From NCBI GenBank assembly GCA_947165045.1, contig CAMUYW010000005.1, positions 1 through 64,000 of the forward strand: DNA of 64,000 nucleotides, given 5' to 3'. Made by a program: the position numbers and the translations under genes. This document shows, in pieces, positions 1 through 9,671 of this stretch. The stretch is from an uncultured Fibrobacter sp. (GTDB taxonomy: Bacteria; Fibrobacterota; Fibrobacteria; Fibrobacterales; Fibrobacteraceae). The first letter of the stretch is position 1. Each line of letters begins with the position of its first letter. The notes under the pieces are model-generated. The model saw only the letters and a list, made by a program, of their open reading frames with translations. It was not told the DNA's origin and did no database searches.

Positions 1-68
1 CCGTGACTGTCAAGGTCTTCAGCGACGTTGAAGCACAGGTCAAGGTTTGGGTGGTTGCAGAGAAGTAG
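1..68 (+). CDS. C-terminal end of an upstream gene (partial)
   Basis: Reading in the frame that begins at base 3, the last 21 codons end with TAG at 66-68. The visible residues (VTVKVFSDVEAQVKVW...) alternate in a beta-strand manner, but too little is present to name a family. A strong hairpin terminator follows 48 bp later, which supports this being the true end of a transcribed gene. Confidence 0.6.
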   Translation, partial: VTVKVFSDVEAQVKVWVVAEK

Positions 69-115
69 TTCCTTTTGGGAAAGTAATTCTCTTCAGTTCC
101 ACTGAAAATCTTACG

Positions 116-142
116 AACCGTCCCTTATGGGGGCGGTTTTTT
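116..142 (+). terminator. Rho-independent terminator
   Basis: Bases 116-124 (AACCGTCCC) pair with 130-138 (GGGGCGGTT) in a 9-bp stem with one G-U pair and a 5-nt loop, followed by a T-run. It ends the gene that stops at 68. Confidence 0.85.
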
Positions 143-244
143 GTCGTTATTGCACCATTTTACAACGTTTTAACGATGTGGACAGTTGAAAACGTAAGTA
201 AAAAAATATAATTTTAATTGGGTTTGATTAAAAGAGAGTGGCTT

Positions 245-3160
245 ATGATAAAAAAAATTGCATTGTTAGCTCTTGCTGTATCGGCAGCATTTTCGAATGC
301 TTTTGCCGCTAATGATTGTTCGGTCATTTTGTCAGATGACTTTGTTTTTACAGGTGATCAGATAAAACCTGAAGTGATAAAGGTTGAATGCGGAGAGGAT
401 GAATATACCTCTTTTTCTAAAATCGTTTATGGCAAAAACATAAATGCTGGTACTGACGCCGGTTCAGTTACAGTAACTTTGTCTAATGGAAAAATTGTCG
501 AAGAAACATTCGATATCAAGCGAAAAGGTGTTCGCTTGATTGCTGATAATTGCGAGAAAGAACTCGGTGGTTCAACTCCCAAATGCGGTGAAAATGAGAG
601 TCCGACTCTTACATGGACTGTTGATGAAGTGAATAGTGATTTGTCTTCACTCAACGCGGACACTTTGAGCAATTTTTTGGACAAACTGAGTGAAAAAGTA
701 AAATTAGTTGTTGCCGATGGTGAAGAAAATGTTGGTGTAGCTTTTGAAATTTCTGGTGATCCGACTGTTAATTTGGCTTCTCTTTTCCCGAACTATAATG
801 TCATCGTGAAAAGTGGGGAAATGCTTATTACCAAGACCAAGATTAATATTGTCGTATCGAGTACGGCGAAAGTCTATGGCGCTAAAGACCCGGAATTTGA
901 ATACAAAGTTTATGGAAACATCGCTCCTGCGGATTACGATAAGCTAGGTGATATTGCTTTGGATCGTGTTCCCGGTGAAAATGCAGGTAACTATGCTATT
1001 AAGGTTAGTATTGATGGTGATGTATATTCGGATAGGCCGTCTAAAGTGGAAAGTTGCGAAAAGCCCTATTGTAAGGAAACTTCGGATTATCTCATATACG
1101 TGATTTATGGAACATTTGTTATTCAGCCTGCTCCGGCAACTGTTACTGTGAATAATGTTTCTAAGTCTTATGGCGATGCTACTCCGGAATATACTTATAA
1201 GACAACGGGGCTTATTGGTAAAGATGTCTTGAAAAATGTTACCATCACTTGCGCAAAGTGCTCTGAATCCGGTCTCGAAAATGTTGGTAAGTACACGGTT
1301 TCTGCTAGCGTGAATGCTACGTCTAACCCCAACTACAAGGTGACGACTACGGACGGAACGCTTACCGTTAAGCAGAAGGCTGCAACTGTAACACTTGATG
1401 ATGCTGAAAAGACTTATGGAGACAAGGACCCGAAGTTTACGTATACGACGGAAGGTCTTGTGAAAGGTGAAACTCTTAAAGGTGTGACGATTACTCGTAC
1501 TGAAGGTGAAGATGTTGGTTCTTATATAGTAAGTATCGATTTCGCTGAAGGCTCTAATGCAAACTATACATTGACGACTGTGCCGAGTACCCTTAAGATT
1601 ACTCAGAAACCTGTTACTTTGGTTGTCGATGAACTTACGAAAAAGTATGGCGAAAAAGATCCGGAATTGACTTATACCGTTGATGGTATAGTGACTATTG
1701 GCGAAGAAGAAGATGAGTTGAAGGGTGTTGCTTTATCGCGTGAAGCTGGTGAAGATGCTGGTGTATATGCAATTACGGCTTCTGTGAATGCAAAATCGAA
1801 TCCGAACTATATCGTATCTATTAAAGATGGAAAGTTGACTATCACAGCAAATAACGACAAGATCGTTGTGACCATTAAGGGCCATACCGAAACGGTTCAA
1901 TACGATGGCAAAGAACATGCTGTTCAGGGCTTCGACATTTCTACAAGTAGCGAAGCTTATGATCTTAAGTATGTTGAATATTCTGGTGAAGCTGAAGTCT
2001 CGGGTAAGGTCAATGCTGGCAAGTATCCTATGGGCATTTCTGCTGCAGACTTCAAGAATACGTCGCTCAACTATCCTAATGTAACGTTCAACATTACGGA
2101 CGGTCTCTTGCAGATTACTCCGAAGACTTTGGTGGTGACAGCAAAGGCTGATACGATTACATATGGTGATGAAATCCCGACGGAATTTACGTGGTTTGCA
2201 GATAGTCTTTTGGAAGGCGATGAACTGGATAATATCCATGTAACGCTCAACAAGAGTGGACTTCTCGATGCTGGCGATTACGCGCTTACCTTTGATAAAA
2301 AGAATCCGACAAATGCGAACTATACTGTAAGCAAGTATGAATCGAGCTTCCTTACTGTGAAGAAGAAGGTCGTAATCGTGACGGTCGATGATACCTCCAA
2401 GGTCTATAGCGAAGCTGATCCGGAAAAATATACGTATAAAGTATCTGGCCTCCTTGATGGCGATGTCTTGCCGGAACTTGTCCTGAAGCGCCAAGCAGGT
2501 GAAGATGTGCTTCCGGAGGATGAATCTTATGCGATTTCTGCGGCCTTTGCCAAGGAAGAGCCGAATTCGAATTATCAGGTGAAAATCCGTCAGGGAAGCT
2601 TTACAATTAAGCCTTGCTCTCAGAAAATTACCGTTGCTATTTATGGCGATAATATTGTGGCTCAGTACGATGGAGGCAATGACGTTACAGTACGTAAGAC
2701 CTTTGATGTAAGCCCGATGCGTATCCCTGGTGAACCCTGGTTGCCGGAAGAATTTGCTTACAGAAAGGAATTTGTTTCCTATAAGGGTGACACGACTATG
2801 ACCGAAAAGGATCTTGGCGTTTACGCTATGGGCCTTTCCTCTTCTGACTTTGTCAACGCGTCTCTGAACTTTGAGAATGTCAGTTTTGTCATTGCTATAG
2901 ATGGTACATTCAAGATTACGGATGAAGAAATTTCTCTTGCATCGCTCAAGGGAGCAAAAACATTCGGACTTACTGCAGTGAATCGTAATATCCAGGTGAG
3001 CGGTTCTACGGTGGGTAAGCGTTTTGCTGTCCTTGATATGCAGGGCAGAGTTGTTCGTAAGGGCGTTGTTGAATCCTCGAATTTCGAAATTCCGGTTGCA
3101 AATGCTGGTATTTACATGGTTCGCGTAGGAGCATCGACGCAGCGCATTCGCGTTAAGTAA
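245..3160 (+). CDS. MBG-repeat surface protein with C-terminal sorting-like domain
   Basis: Exported protein of 971 aa. I chose ATG 245 because it starts a classic signal peptide (MIKKIALLALAVSAAFSNAFA); an upstream in-frame TTG at 218 would only add a polar extension. At least six MBG-type units are visible, each starting with a YGxxDPxxxYxxxGL-like motif (for example SKSYGDATPEYTY and EKTYGDKDPKFTY). Two further related units carry a VQYDGKEH / AQYDGG motif and a YxMGxSxxDF motif. The last ~70 residues (FAVLDMQGRVVRKG ... GIYMVRVG ... RIRVK) resemble the type A C-terminal sorting domain of the type IX secretion system. MBG domains are known from bacterial surface adhesins. Inferred role: secreted or surface-anchored adhesin. 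The C-terminal sorting assignment is by motif only. Confidence 0.85.
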   Translation: MIKKIALLALAVSAAFSNAFAANDCSVILSDDFVFTGDQIKPEVIKVECGEDEYTSFSKIVYGKNINAGTDAGSVTVTLSNGKIVEETFDIKRKGVRLIADNCEKELGGSTPKCGENESPTLTWTVDEVNSDLSSLNADTLSNFLDKLSEKVKLVVADGEENVGVAFEISGDPTVNLASLFPNYNVIVKSGEMLITKTKINIVVSSTAKVYGAKDPEFEYKVYGNIAPADYDKLGDIALDRVPGENAGNYAIKVSIDGDVYSDRPSKVESCEKPYCKETSDYLIYVIYGTFVIQPAPATVTVNNVSKSYGDATPEYTYKTTGLIGKDVLKNVTITCAKCSESGLENVGKYTVSASVNATSNPNYKVTTTDGTLTVKQKAATVTLDDAEKTYGDKDPKFTYTTEGLVKGETLKGVTITRTEGEDVGSYIVSIDFAEGSNANYTLTTVPSTLKITQKPVTLVVDELTKKYGEKDPELTYTVDGIVTIGEEEDELKGVALSREAGEDAGVYAITASVNAKSNPNYIVSIKDGKLTITANNDKIVVTIKGHTETVQYDGKEHAVQGFDISTSSEAYDLKYVEYSGEAEVSGKVNAGKYPMGISAADFKNTSLNYPNVTFNITDGLLQITPKTLVVTAKADTITYGDEIPTEFTWFADSLLEGDELDNIHVTLNKSGLLDAGDYALTFDKKNPTNANYTVSKYESSFLTVKKKVVIVTVDDTSKVYSEADPEKYTYKVSGLLDGDVLPELVLKRQAGEDVLPEDESYAISAAFAKEEPNSNYQVKIRQGSFTIKPCSQKITVAIYGDNIVAQYDGGNDVTVRKTFDVSPMRIPGEPWLPEEFAYRKEFVSYKGDTTMTEKDLGVYAMGLSSSDFVNASLNFENVSFVIAIDGTFKITDEEISLASLKGAKTFGLTAVNRNIQVSGSTVGKRFAVLDMQGRVVRKGVVESSNFEIPVANAGIYMVRVGASTQRIRVK

Positions 3161-3185
3161 CTTTTAGCTTAGAATTTGTTGTATA

Positions 3186-3215
3186 AAGCCTCGAATTTGT
3201 GTTCGGGGCTTTTTG
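3186..3215 (+). terminator. Rho-independent terminator
   Basis: AAGCCTCGAA (3186-3195) pairs with TTCGGGGCTT (3202-3211), 10 bp with one G-U pair and a 6-nt loop, followed by TTTT. It ends the MBG-repeat gene. Confidence 0.85.
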
Positions 3216-3248
3216 TTTTGATAACATTTTTTGCTATTTTAGAATCAT

Positions 3249-4715
3249 ATGCGCAAGTTTGCTCTTTTACCCTTATTTTTAGGTCTGTCTCTCGCTCAGG
3301 TTTCTTTTGCCCAAGTGCGAGACCTTTTCGATGAATTTGAAAAAGAAGCTGGGGGTCCTGCAGCTCCTGCGAGTTCCTCTGCAATTCAGACGCCTGCTCC
3401 TGCAACTCCTGCGAGCTCTGCGACTGTTGTCGTAAGCTCTTCTTCGGTCAAGGTGAACGTTCCGAGTTCATCTTCTGTGAAGGTTGTCGTTCCAAGTTCT
3501 TCTTCTGTGGCTGTTGTGCCTGTCAGCTCTTCTGCGGTTGTTCCGGTAGAGTCCAGCTCCTCTGCCGCTAACGTGATGTCTTCTGCAGTCGAAGTTGCTC
3601 CGGCTGTTGCAACTGCTGATACGGCGGTTCTTGATTCTGCAACGCAAGATTCCTTGATGCGCGAAGCAGCCATTGCCGAAGCCGAAAGAGTTCGCGCTCT
3701 TGCCGATTCGGTCCGTAAAGCTGATTCCCTCGCACAAGCAAAGGCCGCAGGCCTTACGAATTTGAGCAGCAGCTCTGTTGCTGCATCGTCTAATAGCATG
3801 AGCCGTCGTGAATTGCTCGGACCGGTGAAGGTCTCCAAGGTCCATGGTATTGATGAAATGAAGGGCCGTTACAAAAACCCGCGTAAGGCATTGTTCTTGT
3901 CGCTCTTGGTTCCCGGTGCTGGCCAAATGTATGTGGGTGGCAATACGTCAACCTACGTTCGTGGTGGCGTCTATATGGCCTTGGAAGTATTTATGTGGAG
4001 TGGCTGGGGCTATTTCTCCATCTACAAGTATAACCAGCAGGTCGATAAGTACAAGAAGTTTGCTAAGGAACATTATTCGATCGGTCGCTATGAAAGCGCT
4101 ATGCGTGAACTCTACAGCACGGGTGGAAACCTCCATATTTCGACATTTACTAGCCGCTATATGGGTACCCGCAAGTCGTTCTGCGAAGCTATTTATGGCG
4201 ATGCATCTAAGGGCAAGTGCTATCAGGAAAATGCCTTGTTTGATAACGATCAGGAACATTTGAATAAGTTTGCTGATAAGAACAAAAATTTGGGTAACGA
4301 AATGAAGGACTTTAAGAAATCCTTCAGTAAGGAATCTGAACTGTTCCAGTTAATCTCGGAAGACGCTTACGTGCGCGGATGGGATGATGTTAAGGATGGT
4401 GGAACTTTGGCTATCAATCTTAACCTCGAAGATGAAGATTCTGAAGTTGTGTCGCTGGGCGAGTCCGATCATTTGAACAAGTATCGTTCGATGCGTCGCG
4501 ATGCAAATGATTATGCTGACATGCAGGTGTGGTTCATTGGTGGTCTTATCTTGAATCATATTGTTTCTGCGGTTGATGCAGCCATTACGGCGAATGCCCA
4601 TAACAAGGTCCTTTACGAAGAAGACATTTCTTGGTACGACCGTCTGCATTTTGATAGCGGTGTGTCGTTCACGGATTCCTTCGGTTGGACTGTTCGTGCG
4701 AACTGGGGATTTTAA
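3249..4715 (+). CDS. Exported membrane protein with Ser-rich linker (DUF5683-like)
   Basis: 488 aa with an N-terminal signal peptide (LLPLFLGLSLAQVSFAQ). Residues ~35-105 form a Ser/Val/Pro-rich linker made of SSSSVKV-like repeats, a style common in Fibrobacter exported proteins. A coiled, Ala/Glu-rich stretch follows. The core begins with LFLSLLVPGAGQMYVGG, a PGxGQxY motif next to hydrophobic segments as in DUF5683-type membrane proteins, and ends with GGLILNHIVSAVDAAITA. The same two signatures occur in the next gene, so the pair are paralogs. The stop codon overlaps the next start (TAATG), so the two are translationally coupled. A TATTTT box lies 8 nt before the ATG. The function is unknown. 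Confidence 0.8.
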   Translation: MRKFALLPLFLGLSLAQVSFAQVRDLFDEFEKEAGGPAAPASSSAIQTPAPATPASSATVVVSSSSVKVNVPSSSSVKVVVPSSSSVAVVPVSSSAVVPVESSSSAANVMSSAVEVAPAVATADTAVLDSATQDSLMREAAIAEAERVRALADSVRKADSLAQAKAAGLTNLSSSSVAASSNSMSRRELLGPVKVSKVHGIDEMKGRYKNPRKALFLSLLVPGAGQMYVGGNTSTYVRGGVYMALEVFMWSGWGYFSIYKYNQQVDKYKKFAKEHYSIGRYESAMRELYSTGGNLHISTFTSRYMGTRKSFCEAIYGDASKGKCYQENALFDNDQEHLNKFADKNKNLGNEMKDFKKSFSKESELFQLISEDAYVRGWDDVKDGGTLAINLNLEDEDSEVVSLGESDHLNKYRSMRRDANDYADMQVWFIGGLILNHIVSAVDAAITANAHNKVLYEEDISWYDRLHFDSGVSFTDSFGWTVRANWGF

Positions 4716-5422
4716 TGCGCATTATTCTTGCCATACTGCTCGCTTCAGTCACCGCTTTCTCGCAAATCGTGGTAAGCGTCGATGAAAACGTCTACAAGAA
4801 CAGCGATAAGAACGTGTTCATGGCTGTAGGTGCTTCGGCGCTTTTACCGGGCATGGGTGAACTTTATTTGGGTGAACAGAAACTCGTGCGTCCCTTCGTG
4901 TGGACGGATCTTGCTTTGTGGGTTGCCGCTATTGGTTCCTATGTCGTGGGCGACCGCTATGTGTCGTCGGCTCACAATTATGCTGTGCGCCATGCTGGTT
5001 TTACTGGCAACAAGAATGTTTCCTTGTTGAATACGGTGGGCGCTTATCGTAGTCGTTCAGGCGTTTTCGGCCAGAACTCTTCGCCGGATATGAACGAAGA
5101 TTACAACCAGGCGATGATTCGTTCAGGCAAGCAAATTGATGAAGAGTTTTCCAAGGATATCCAGTGGGATTGGGGTGGATCCGATAATCCCGAAACGACG
5201 GCGCACATAGAGGAATTCAAGAGCCGCATGCGTCATTATCGCGTGAGCCGCATTGTTTTCCAAGTTTCCGTTGGTGCTTTGATTTTGAACCGTGTGGTAT
5301 CCATGCTTGATGCCGTGCGTATATATCGTGCTACATCGACCACGTCGTTCTCCAGCAGGGTGCAGTTTGAACCAGAGTTCTATCAGGACGGCGGTGCACT
5401 TATGATGAATGTGAAATTCTAG
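4715..5422 (+). CDS. Exported membrane protein, paralog of the preceding gene
   Basis: 235 aa. The start at 4715 shares one base with the upstream stop (TAATG); it begins a signal peptide (MRIILAILLASVTAFSQ). An in-frame ATG at 4685 lies inside the previous gene and would spoil the signal sequence. The protein carries LLPGMGELYLGEQ and, near the C-terminus, VGALILNRVVSMLDAVRIY, matching LVPGAGQMYVGG and GGLILNHIVSAVDAAI of the upstream protein. It lacks the serine-rich linker. The family is DUF5683-like and uncharacterised; a cell-envelope location is inferred. A terminator follows directly. Confidence 0.8.
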   Translation: MRIILAILLASVTAFSQIVVSVDENVYKNSDKNVFMAVGASALLPGMGELYLGEQKLVRPFVWTDLALWVAAIGSYVVGDRYVSSAHNYAVRHAGFTGNKNVSLLNTVGAYRSRSGVFGQNSSPDMNEDYNQAMIRSGKQIDEEFSKDIQWDWGGSDNPETTAHIEEFKSRMRHYRVSRIVFQVSVGALILNRVVSMLDAVRIYRATSTTSFSSRVQFEPEFYQDGGALMMNVKF

Positions 5423-5428
5423 AAGGAT

Positions 5429-5454
5429 GCCCGCATGGCGGGCTTTCTTTTTTT
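5429..5454 (+). terminator. Rho-independent terminator
   Basis: GCCCGC (5429-5434), loop ATG, GCGGGC (5438-5443), then a T-rich tail (TTTCTTTTTTT). It closes the 3249-5422 gene pair. Confidence 0.85.
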
Positions 5455-5518
5455 GCAACGCTTTCAAAATTTCAAACATCTAAATACGCGAAAATCCTCT
5501 AACCACAAATCTGTTTTT

Positions 5519-6610
5519 ATGAAAAAAATTCTTCTCGCTTCTTTGATGACCCTGTTGCTTGTCGCATGTGGTAGTAAAGATGATTCCGCCAAGGGGGCTC
5601 CTGCTGGCAAAGGCGCCGGTGGTAAAAAGGGTGGCGCCCAGCGCGTGTTGAATGTAGAAGGATATGTGGCCGAGCTTTCTTCGCAAGGCAAAAATTTCCA
5701 GACCATGGCGACTCTCGTGCCGAAGAATAGCGTTTCGCTTTCGGCGGCGATGTCTGGTCGCTTGGTGAGCCTTTCTGCAAAGGACGGCGCTGTGGTAAAG
5801 AAGGGCGCGCTCCTTGCCAAGATTGACGATTCTGAACTCCGCGCACAGCTCAAGCAGGCGGAATCGAACAAGATGCTTGCCGAGCAAAAAGAACAGCGCA
5901 TTCGCGGTCTTTTTGAAAAGAACGGTGCTACAAAGCAGGACTTGGAATCTGCCGAGGCTTCGCTCAAGTCGGCGCAGGCAAGTGTGGAACTCATTCGTGC
6001 TCAACTTGCAAAAACCGAAGTTCGTGCGCCGTTTAGCGGTAAGCTTGGATTTGTGGATGTCTCTGTGGGCGCTTGGCTCAACTCCGGAACGCCGATTGCA
6101 GAACTCAGCGAAGTGGACCGCCTCAAGGCCAAGTTTGCTCTCCCGCAGCGTTACGCATCTGTGATTAAGGTGGGCGACAAGATTTCTCTCAAGGACTCTG
6201 AACGTAATGTCGAAAAGCAAGGCGTTGTATCTGCATTGGATGCCGTGATTTCTGAAAGCAGCCGCACTCGTCGCGTGATGGTGGATGTCGATAACTCCAA
6301 GGGTGAACTCATTGCAGGTAGCTTTGTGAGCGTGAATGTCGCCATGCAGGCCAGTAACGTTGAAAGCTTTACCATTCCTTCCGAAGCGATGATTCTCGAC
6401 AGGGAAGGTGCTTACGTGTTTGTAAGCCAAGGCGGCAAGGCTAAAATCAAGCATATTACGACGGGTCTTCGCACCCCGATGTCCGTGCAGGTGCTTTCGG
6501 GCCTTGATGTGGGCGATACGGTGATTGTTTCCGGCATTGTGAGCTTGCGTCCGGGCGCAGATGTTAAGATTAAGGGACTCCGTCACTCGATTAATTACGA
6601 GGTGGAGTAA
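5519..6610 (+). CDS. RND efflux periplasmic adaptor lipoprotein
   Basis: 363 aa. ATG 5519 begins a lipoprotein signal (LLLVACGS, lipidated Cys17); the longer in-frame start at 5435 would begin inside the preceding terminator. After a Gly/Lys-rich linker the protein shows the membrane-fusion-protein layout: a lipoyl-like half (MSGRLVSLSAKDGAVVKKGA ... LLAKID), an alpha-hairpin coiled coil (about residues 100-155), the second lipoyl half (KTEVRAPFSGKLGFVDVSVG), and beta-barrel and membrane-proximal parts. Adaptors of this family link an inner-membrane RND pump to an outer-membrane channel. It overlaps the permease start by one base (TAATG), so the two work as one unit. No TolC-like gene lies beside it. 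The substrate cannot be told from sequence. Confidence 0.93.
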   Translation: MKKILLASLMTLLLVACGSKDDSAKGAPAGKGAGGKKGGAQRVLNVEGYVAELSSQGKNFQTMATLVPKNSVSLSAAMSGRLVSLSAKDGAVVKKGALLAKIDDSELRAQLKQAESNKMLAEQKEQRIRGLFEKNGATKQDLESAEASLKSAQASVELIRAQLAKTEVRAPFSGKLGFVDVSVGAWLNSGTPIAELSEVDRLKAKFALPQRYASVIKVGDKISLKDSERNVEKQGVVSALDAVISESSRTRRVMVDVDNSKGELIAGSFVSVNVAMQASNVESFTIPSEAMILDREGAYVFVSQGGKAKIKHITTGLRTPMSVQVLSGLDVGDTVIVSGIVSLRPGADVKIKGLRHSINYEVE

Positions 6611-9600
6611 TGAGCGTTAGCCAACTCTCTGTTCGTCGCCCGGTGCTTATGACAGTGATGGCGCTTGTCATCCTGTTGCTTGGCTTTTTTGGTTTGACTT
6701 CGCTCGGTATCCGTGAATACCCGAACGTCGACTATCCTTTGATTCAGGTGCGTACTTCTTACCCTGGCGCAAACGCTGCCGTGGTTGAAGCCGAAGTGAC
6801 TGAAATCTTGGAAGCATCCATCAACAGTGCGTCTGGTATTAAGGCGCTCACTTCTACAAGCCGTGATGGATTCTCTTACATCAGTATTGAATTTGAAACG
6901 GGCATGGACCTAGAAGCGGCTGCAAACGAAATCCGCGACCGCGTGAGCCGTGTACGCCGCCGTTTGCCGGATGATGTGGACGAACCGACCGTCTATAAAT
7001 CCGATAGCGACAGTGACCCGATTTTGATGGTGAGCCTTGTGAGCGACAAACTCGACCCGATGGAAGTTTCGGAAATTGCGAACAACCATGTGAAGGAACG
7101 TTTGCAGACGATTAACGGTGTTTCTGAAGTGGCTATCTGGGGCGAAAAGCGTCCGGTAGTGCGCCTTTGGATTGACCCGATCCGTATGCAGGCTCTTGGC
7201 GTTTCGGGTGCCGAAATGTCGGCTGCTCTCAGTAAGGGAAATTTGGAACTCCCTTCCGGTTCTATTGAAGGAACAGAAACGACGCTTTCGATTCGTACGC
7301 TTGGCCGAATTCTCGACCCGAAGTCCTTTGGCAATATTGCTGTAAAGACCGCTGCAGACGGAACTGTAATTCGCATTTCGGATGTGGCAGACATCCATTA
7401 CGAACCGAAAGATACGCGTACCGGTTTCAGACGCAATGGCAAGAACTCGATTACGCTTGCACTCATGGCGCAACCGGGCAGTAACCATGTGGAAATTGCA
7501 AACGAATTCTACAAGCGTGTCGAAGATATCCGCCGTGAAATTCCCGAAGGCGTAGAATTGCTTTATGGCCGCGATACGTCAATTAACATTCGCGCATCCA
7601 TTAAGGAAGTGGTGGAGACGATCTTTATTGCTTTTGTGCTTGTGATTGCGATTATCTTTGCGTTCCTCCGCGAAGGACGCACGACGTTTATCCCGATGGT
7701 TGTGGTGCCGGTCTCTGTGATTGGAAGTTTCTTTGTGCTTTACCTCTGCGGGTTCAGTATCAACGTGCTTACACTTTTGGCGATGGTGCTTGCAATTGGG
7801 CTTGTGGTGGATGATGCTATTGTGATTGTGGAAAACATTTACCACAAGATTGAAAATGGCATGACACCTAAGCAGGCTGCCGTTGCGGGTACGAATGAAA
7901 TTTTCTTTGCCGTGATTGCAACTTCTGTGGTGCTCATGGCTGTGTTTATTCCGGTGCTTGCGCTTGGCGGTACGACAGGCCTTTTATTCCGTGAATTTGT
8001 GGCGGTGATGATTGGTACGGTGTTCCTCTCGACACTTTGCGCATTGACACTTTCGCCGATGCTTTGTTCAAAATTCTTGAAGCTCCAGAAAAAGGGCGCC
8101 TTTTACAAATGGACAGAACCGTTCTTTGAATGGCTCAATACGTTCTATTCGCGCTTGCTGGGCGGGTTTCTTAAGTGGCGCTTGATGTTGTTCCCGGTTG
8201 TGGCTGTGCTCTTTTTTGCTGCTTATTACTGCTTCAATAACATGAGTAGTGAAATGGCGCCTACCGAAGATGCTAATGCCGTGATGGTGAACATGAGCAT
8301 GCCCGAAGGCGTGAACCTCTCGCGCACCAAGCGCATGGCCGATGACTTTGCTGATGAAGTGATTTCAATTCTCGATTCCAATGAATACTCGGAATTCCAG
8401 GCGGGTGCTTGGAATGCGGGAAACTCCAGAATGCGACTCTTCTTGAACGATGACAAGAAGGCTCGTCGTCCGCAGAGCGAAATTGCTCGTGCCATCCAGG
8501 TGCTTGGTAATGAATACCCGGACTTGCGCGTGATGGTGTTTGAACCGCAGAGCATCAGTACACAGCGCGGTGGCCTTCCGGTGCAGTTCGTGCTGCAGGC
8601 CCCGAATATCGAAGTGCTGCGAGACCTTGTGCCGAAATTCGAAGAAGCGGCCAGCAAGAGCCCTGTGTTTAGCGTGGTGAACAGCAATTTGCGTTTCACG
8701 AAGCCGGAGCTTCATATCGAAATTTTGCGCGACAAGGCAAATGAAGAGGGTGTTTCGGTGAACGACATTGCGCAGGCGGTGCAACTTGCGATTAGTGACC
8801 AAACTTATGGCGATTACTATAAGGATGGGCGCCAGTACGATATTATCGGCGCGGTCGGGTATCAATATCGCGATACGCCAGAAAACCTCTCGATGCTCAC
8901 GGTCAAGAATGGCAAGGGCGAATTGGTGAGCTTGGATAACTTTATCACGTATAAGGAACAGTCTGCATCTCCGTCGCTCCCGCGTTACAACCGCTTTAGC
9001 GCTGCTACAATCCAGGCGGGCCTTGTGCCCGGTAAGACTATTGGCGATGGCGTTGAAGAAATGCGCGCTATTGCAAAGAAACTCTTGAAGGATTACCCGA
9101 GCGTAAGCACGACCTTGAGCGGTTCGTCCAAGGAATTCGAAGAAAGTTCTTCGGGCTTGTATGTGGTGTTCTTGCTTGCTTTGGCACTCGTGTTCTTGGT
9201 GCTGGCCGGGCAGTTCGAAAGTTTCCGCGCGCCGTTCGTGATCTTCTTTACGGTGCCGCTTGCACTTTCGGGTGCATTGGTGAGCTTGTTTGTGACAGGC
9301 CAGACGCTCAATATCTTTAGCGAAATTGCGTTGATTTTGCTGATCGCTCTTGTGACGAAGAACGGTATCTTGATTGTGGAATTTGCAAACCAGATCGCCG
9401 AGAATACCGGATGCAGCAAGCTTGAAGCGGCTCGGATGGCGGCGGAACGCCGCTTCCGCCCAATCCTTATGACGAGCCTTTCGACGGTATTGGGCGCGGT
9501 GCCGCTCATCATGACCGGCACCCCGAGCCGCATTGCGATGGGCATTGCTATTGCTGGCGGTCTCACGTTTGCGACGTTCATGTCGCTGTTTATTGTGCCT

Positions 9601-9666
9601 GCCGCATACAGCTTCTTTGCGGGAAAAGTAGAATCCGTCCGCAGTGATGCTAGCAAAATGGCGTAG
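6610..9666 (+). CDS. RND (HAE1-type) efflux permease
   Basis: 1018 aa, the usual length for AcrB/MexB-like drug/proton antiporters. It starts with the typical SVRRPVLMTVMALVILLLG first membrane helix, and has the first periplasmic porter domain, the TM4 proton-relay motif LAIGLVVDDAIVIVENI (acidic pair D401/D402), a second porter domain, and a last TM block with LLIALVTKNGILIVEF. The family exports hydrophobic compounds from periplasm or inner membrane using the proton gradient, as a trimer with the adaptor encoded just upstream. The start overlaps the adaptor stop by one base. The substrate is unknown; bile acids, antibiotics or detergents are family possibilities. Confidence 0.95.
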   Translation: MSVSQLSVRRPVLMTVMALVILLLGFFGLTSLGIREYPNVDYPLIQVRTSYPGANAAVVEAEVTEILEASINSASGIKALTSTSRDGFSYISIEFETGMDLEAAANEIRDRVSRVRRRLPDDVDEPTVYKSDSDSDPILMVSLVSDKLDPMEVSEIANNHVKERLQTINGVSEVAIWGEKRPVVRLWIDPIRMQALGVSGAEMSAALSKGNLELPSGSIEGTETTLSIRTLGRILDPKSFGNIAVKTAADGTVIRISDVADIHYEPKDTRTGFRRNGKNSITLALMAQPGSNHVEIANEFYKRVEDIRREIPEGVELLYGRDTSINIRASIKEVVETIFIAFVLVIAIIFAFLREGRTTFIPMVVVPVSVIGSFFVLYLCGFSINVLTLLAMVLAIGLVVDDAIVIVENIYHKIENGMTPKQAAVAGTNEIFFAVIATSVVLMAVFIPVLALGGTTGLLFREFVAVMIGTVFLSTLCALTLSPMLCSKFLKLQKKGAFYKWTEPFFEWLNTFYSRLLGGFLKWRLMLFPVVAVLFFAAYYCFNNMSSEMAPTEDANAVMVNMSMPEGVNLSRTKRMADDFADEVISILDSNEYSEFQAGAWNAGNSRMRLFLNDDKKARRPQSEIARAIQVLGNEYPDLRVMVFEPQSISTQRGGLPVQFVLQAPNIEVLRDLVPKFEEAASKSPVFSVVNSNLRFTKPELHIEILRDKANEEGVSVNDIAQAVQLAISDQTYGDYYKDGRQYDIIGAVGYQYRDTPENLSMLTVKNGKGELVSLDNFITYKEQSASPSLPRYNRFSAATIQAGLVPGKTIGDGVEEMRAIAKKLLKDYPSVSTTLSGSSKEFEESSSGLYVVFLLALALVFLVLAGQFESFRAPFVIFFTVPLALSGALVSLFVTGQTLNIFSEIALILLIALVTKNGILIVEFANQIAENTGCSKLEAARMAAERRFRPILMTSLSTVLGAVPLIMTGTPSRIAMGIAIAGGLTFATFMSLFIVPAAYSFFAGKVESVRSDASKMA

Positions 9667-9671
9667 AGGCC

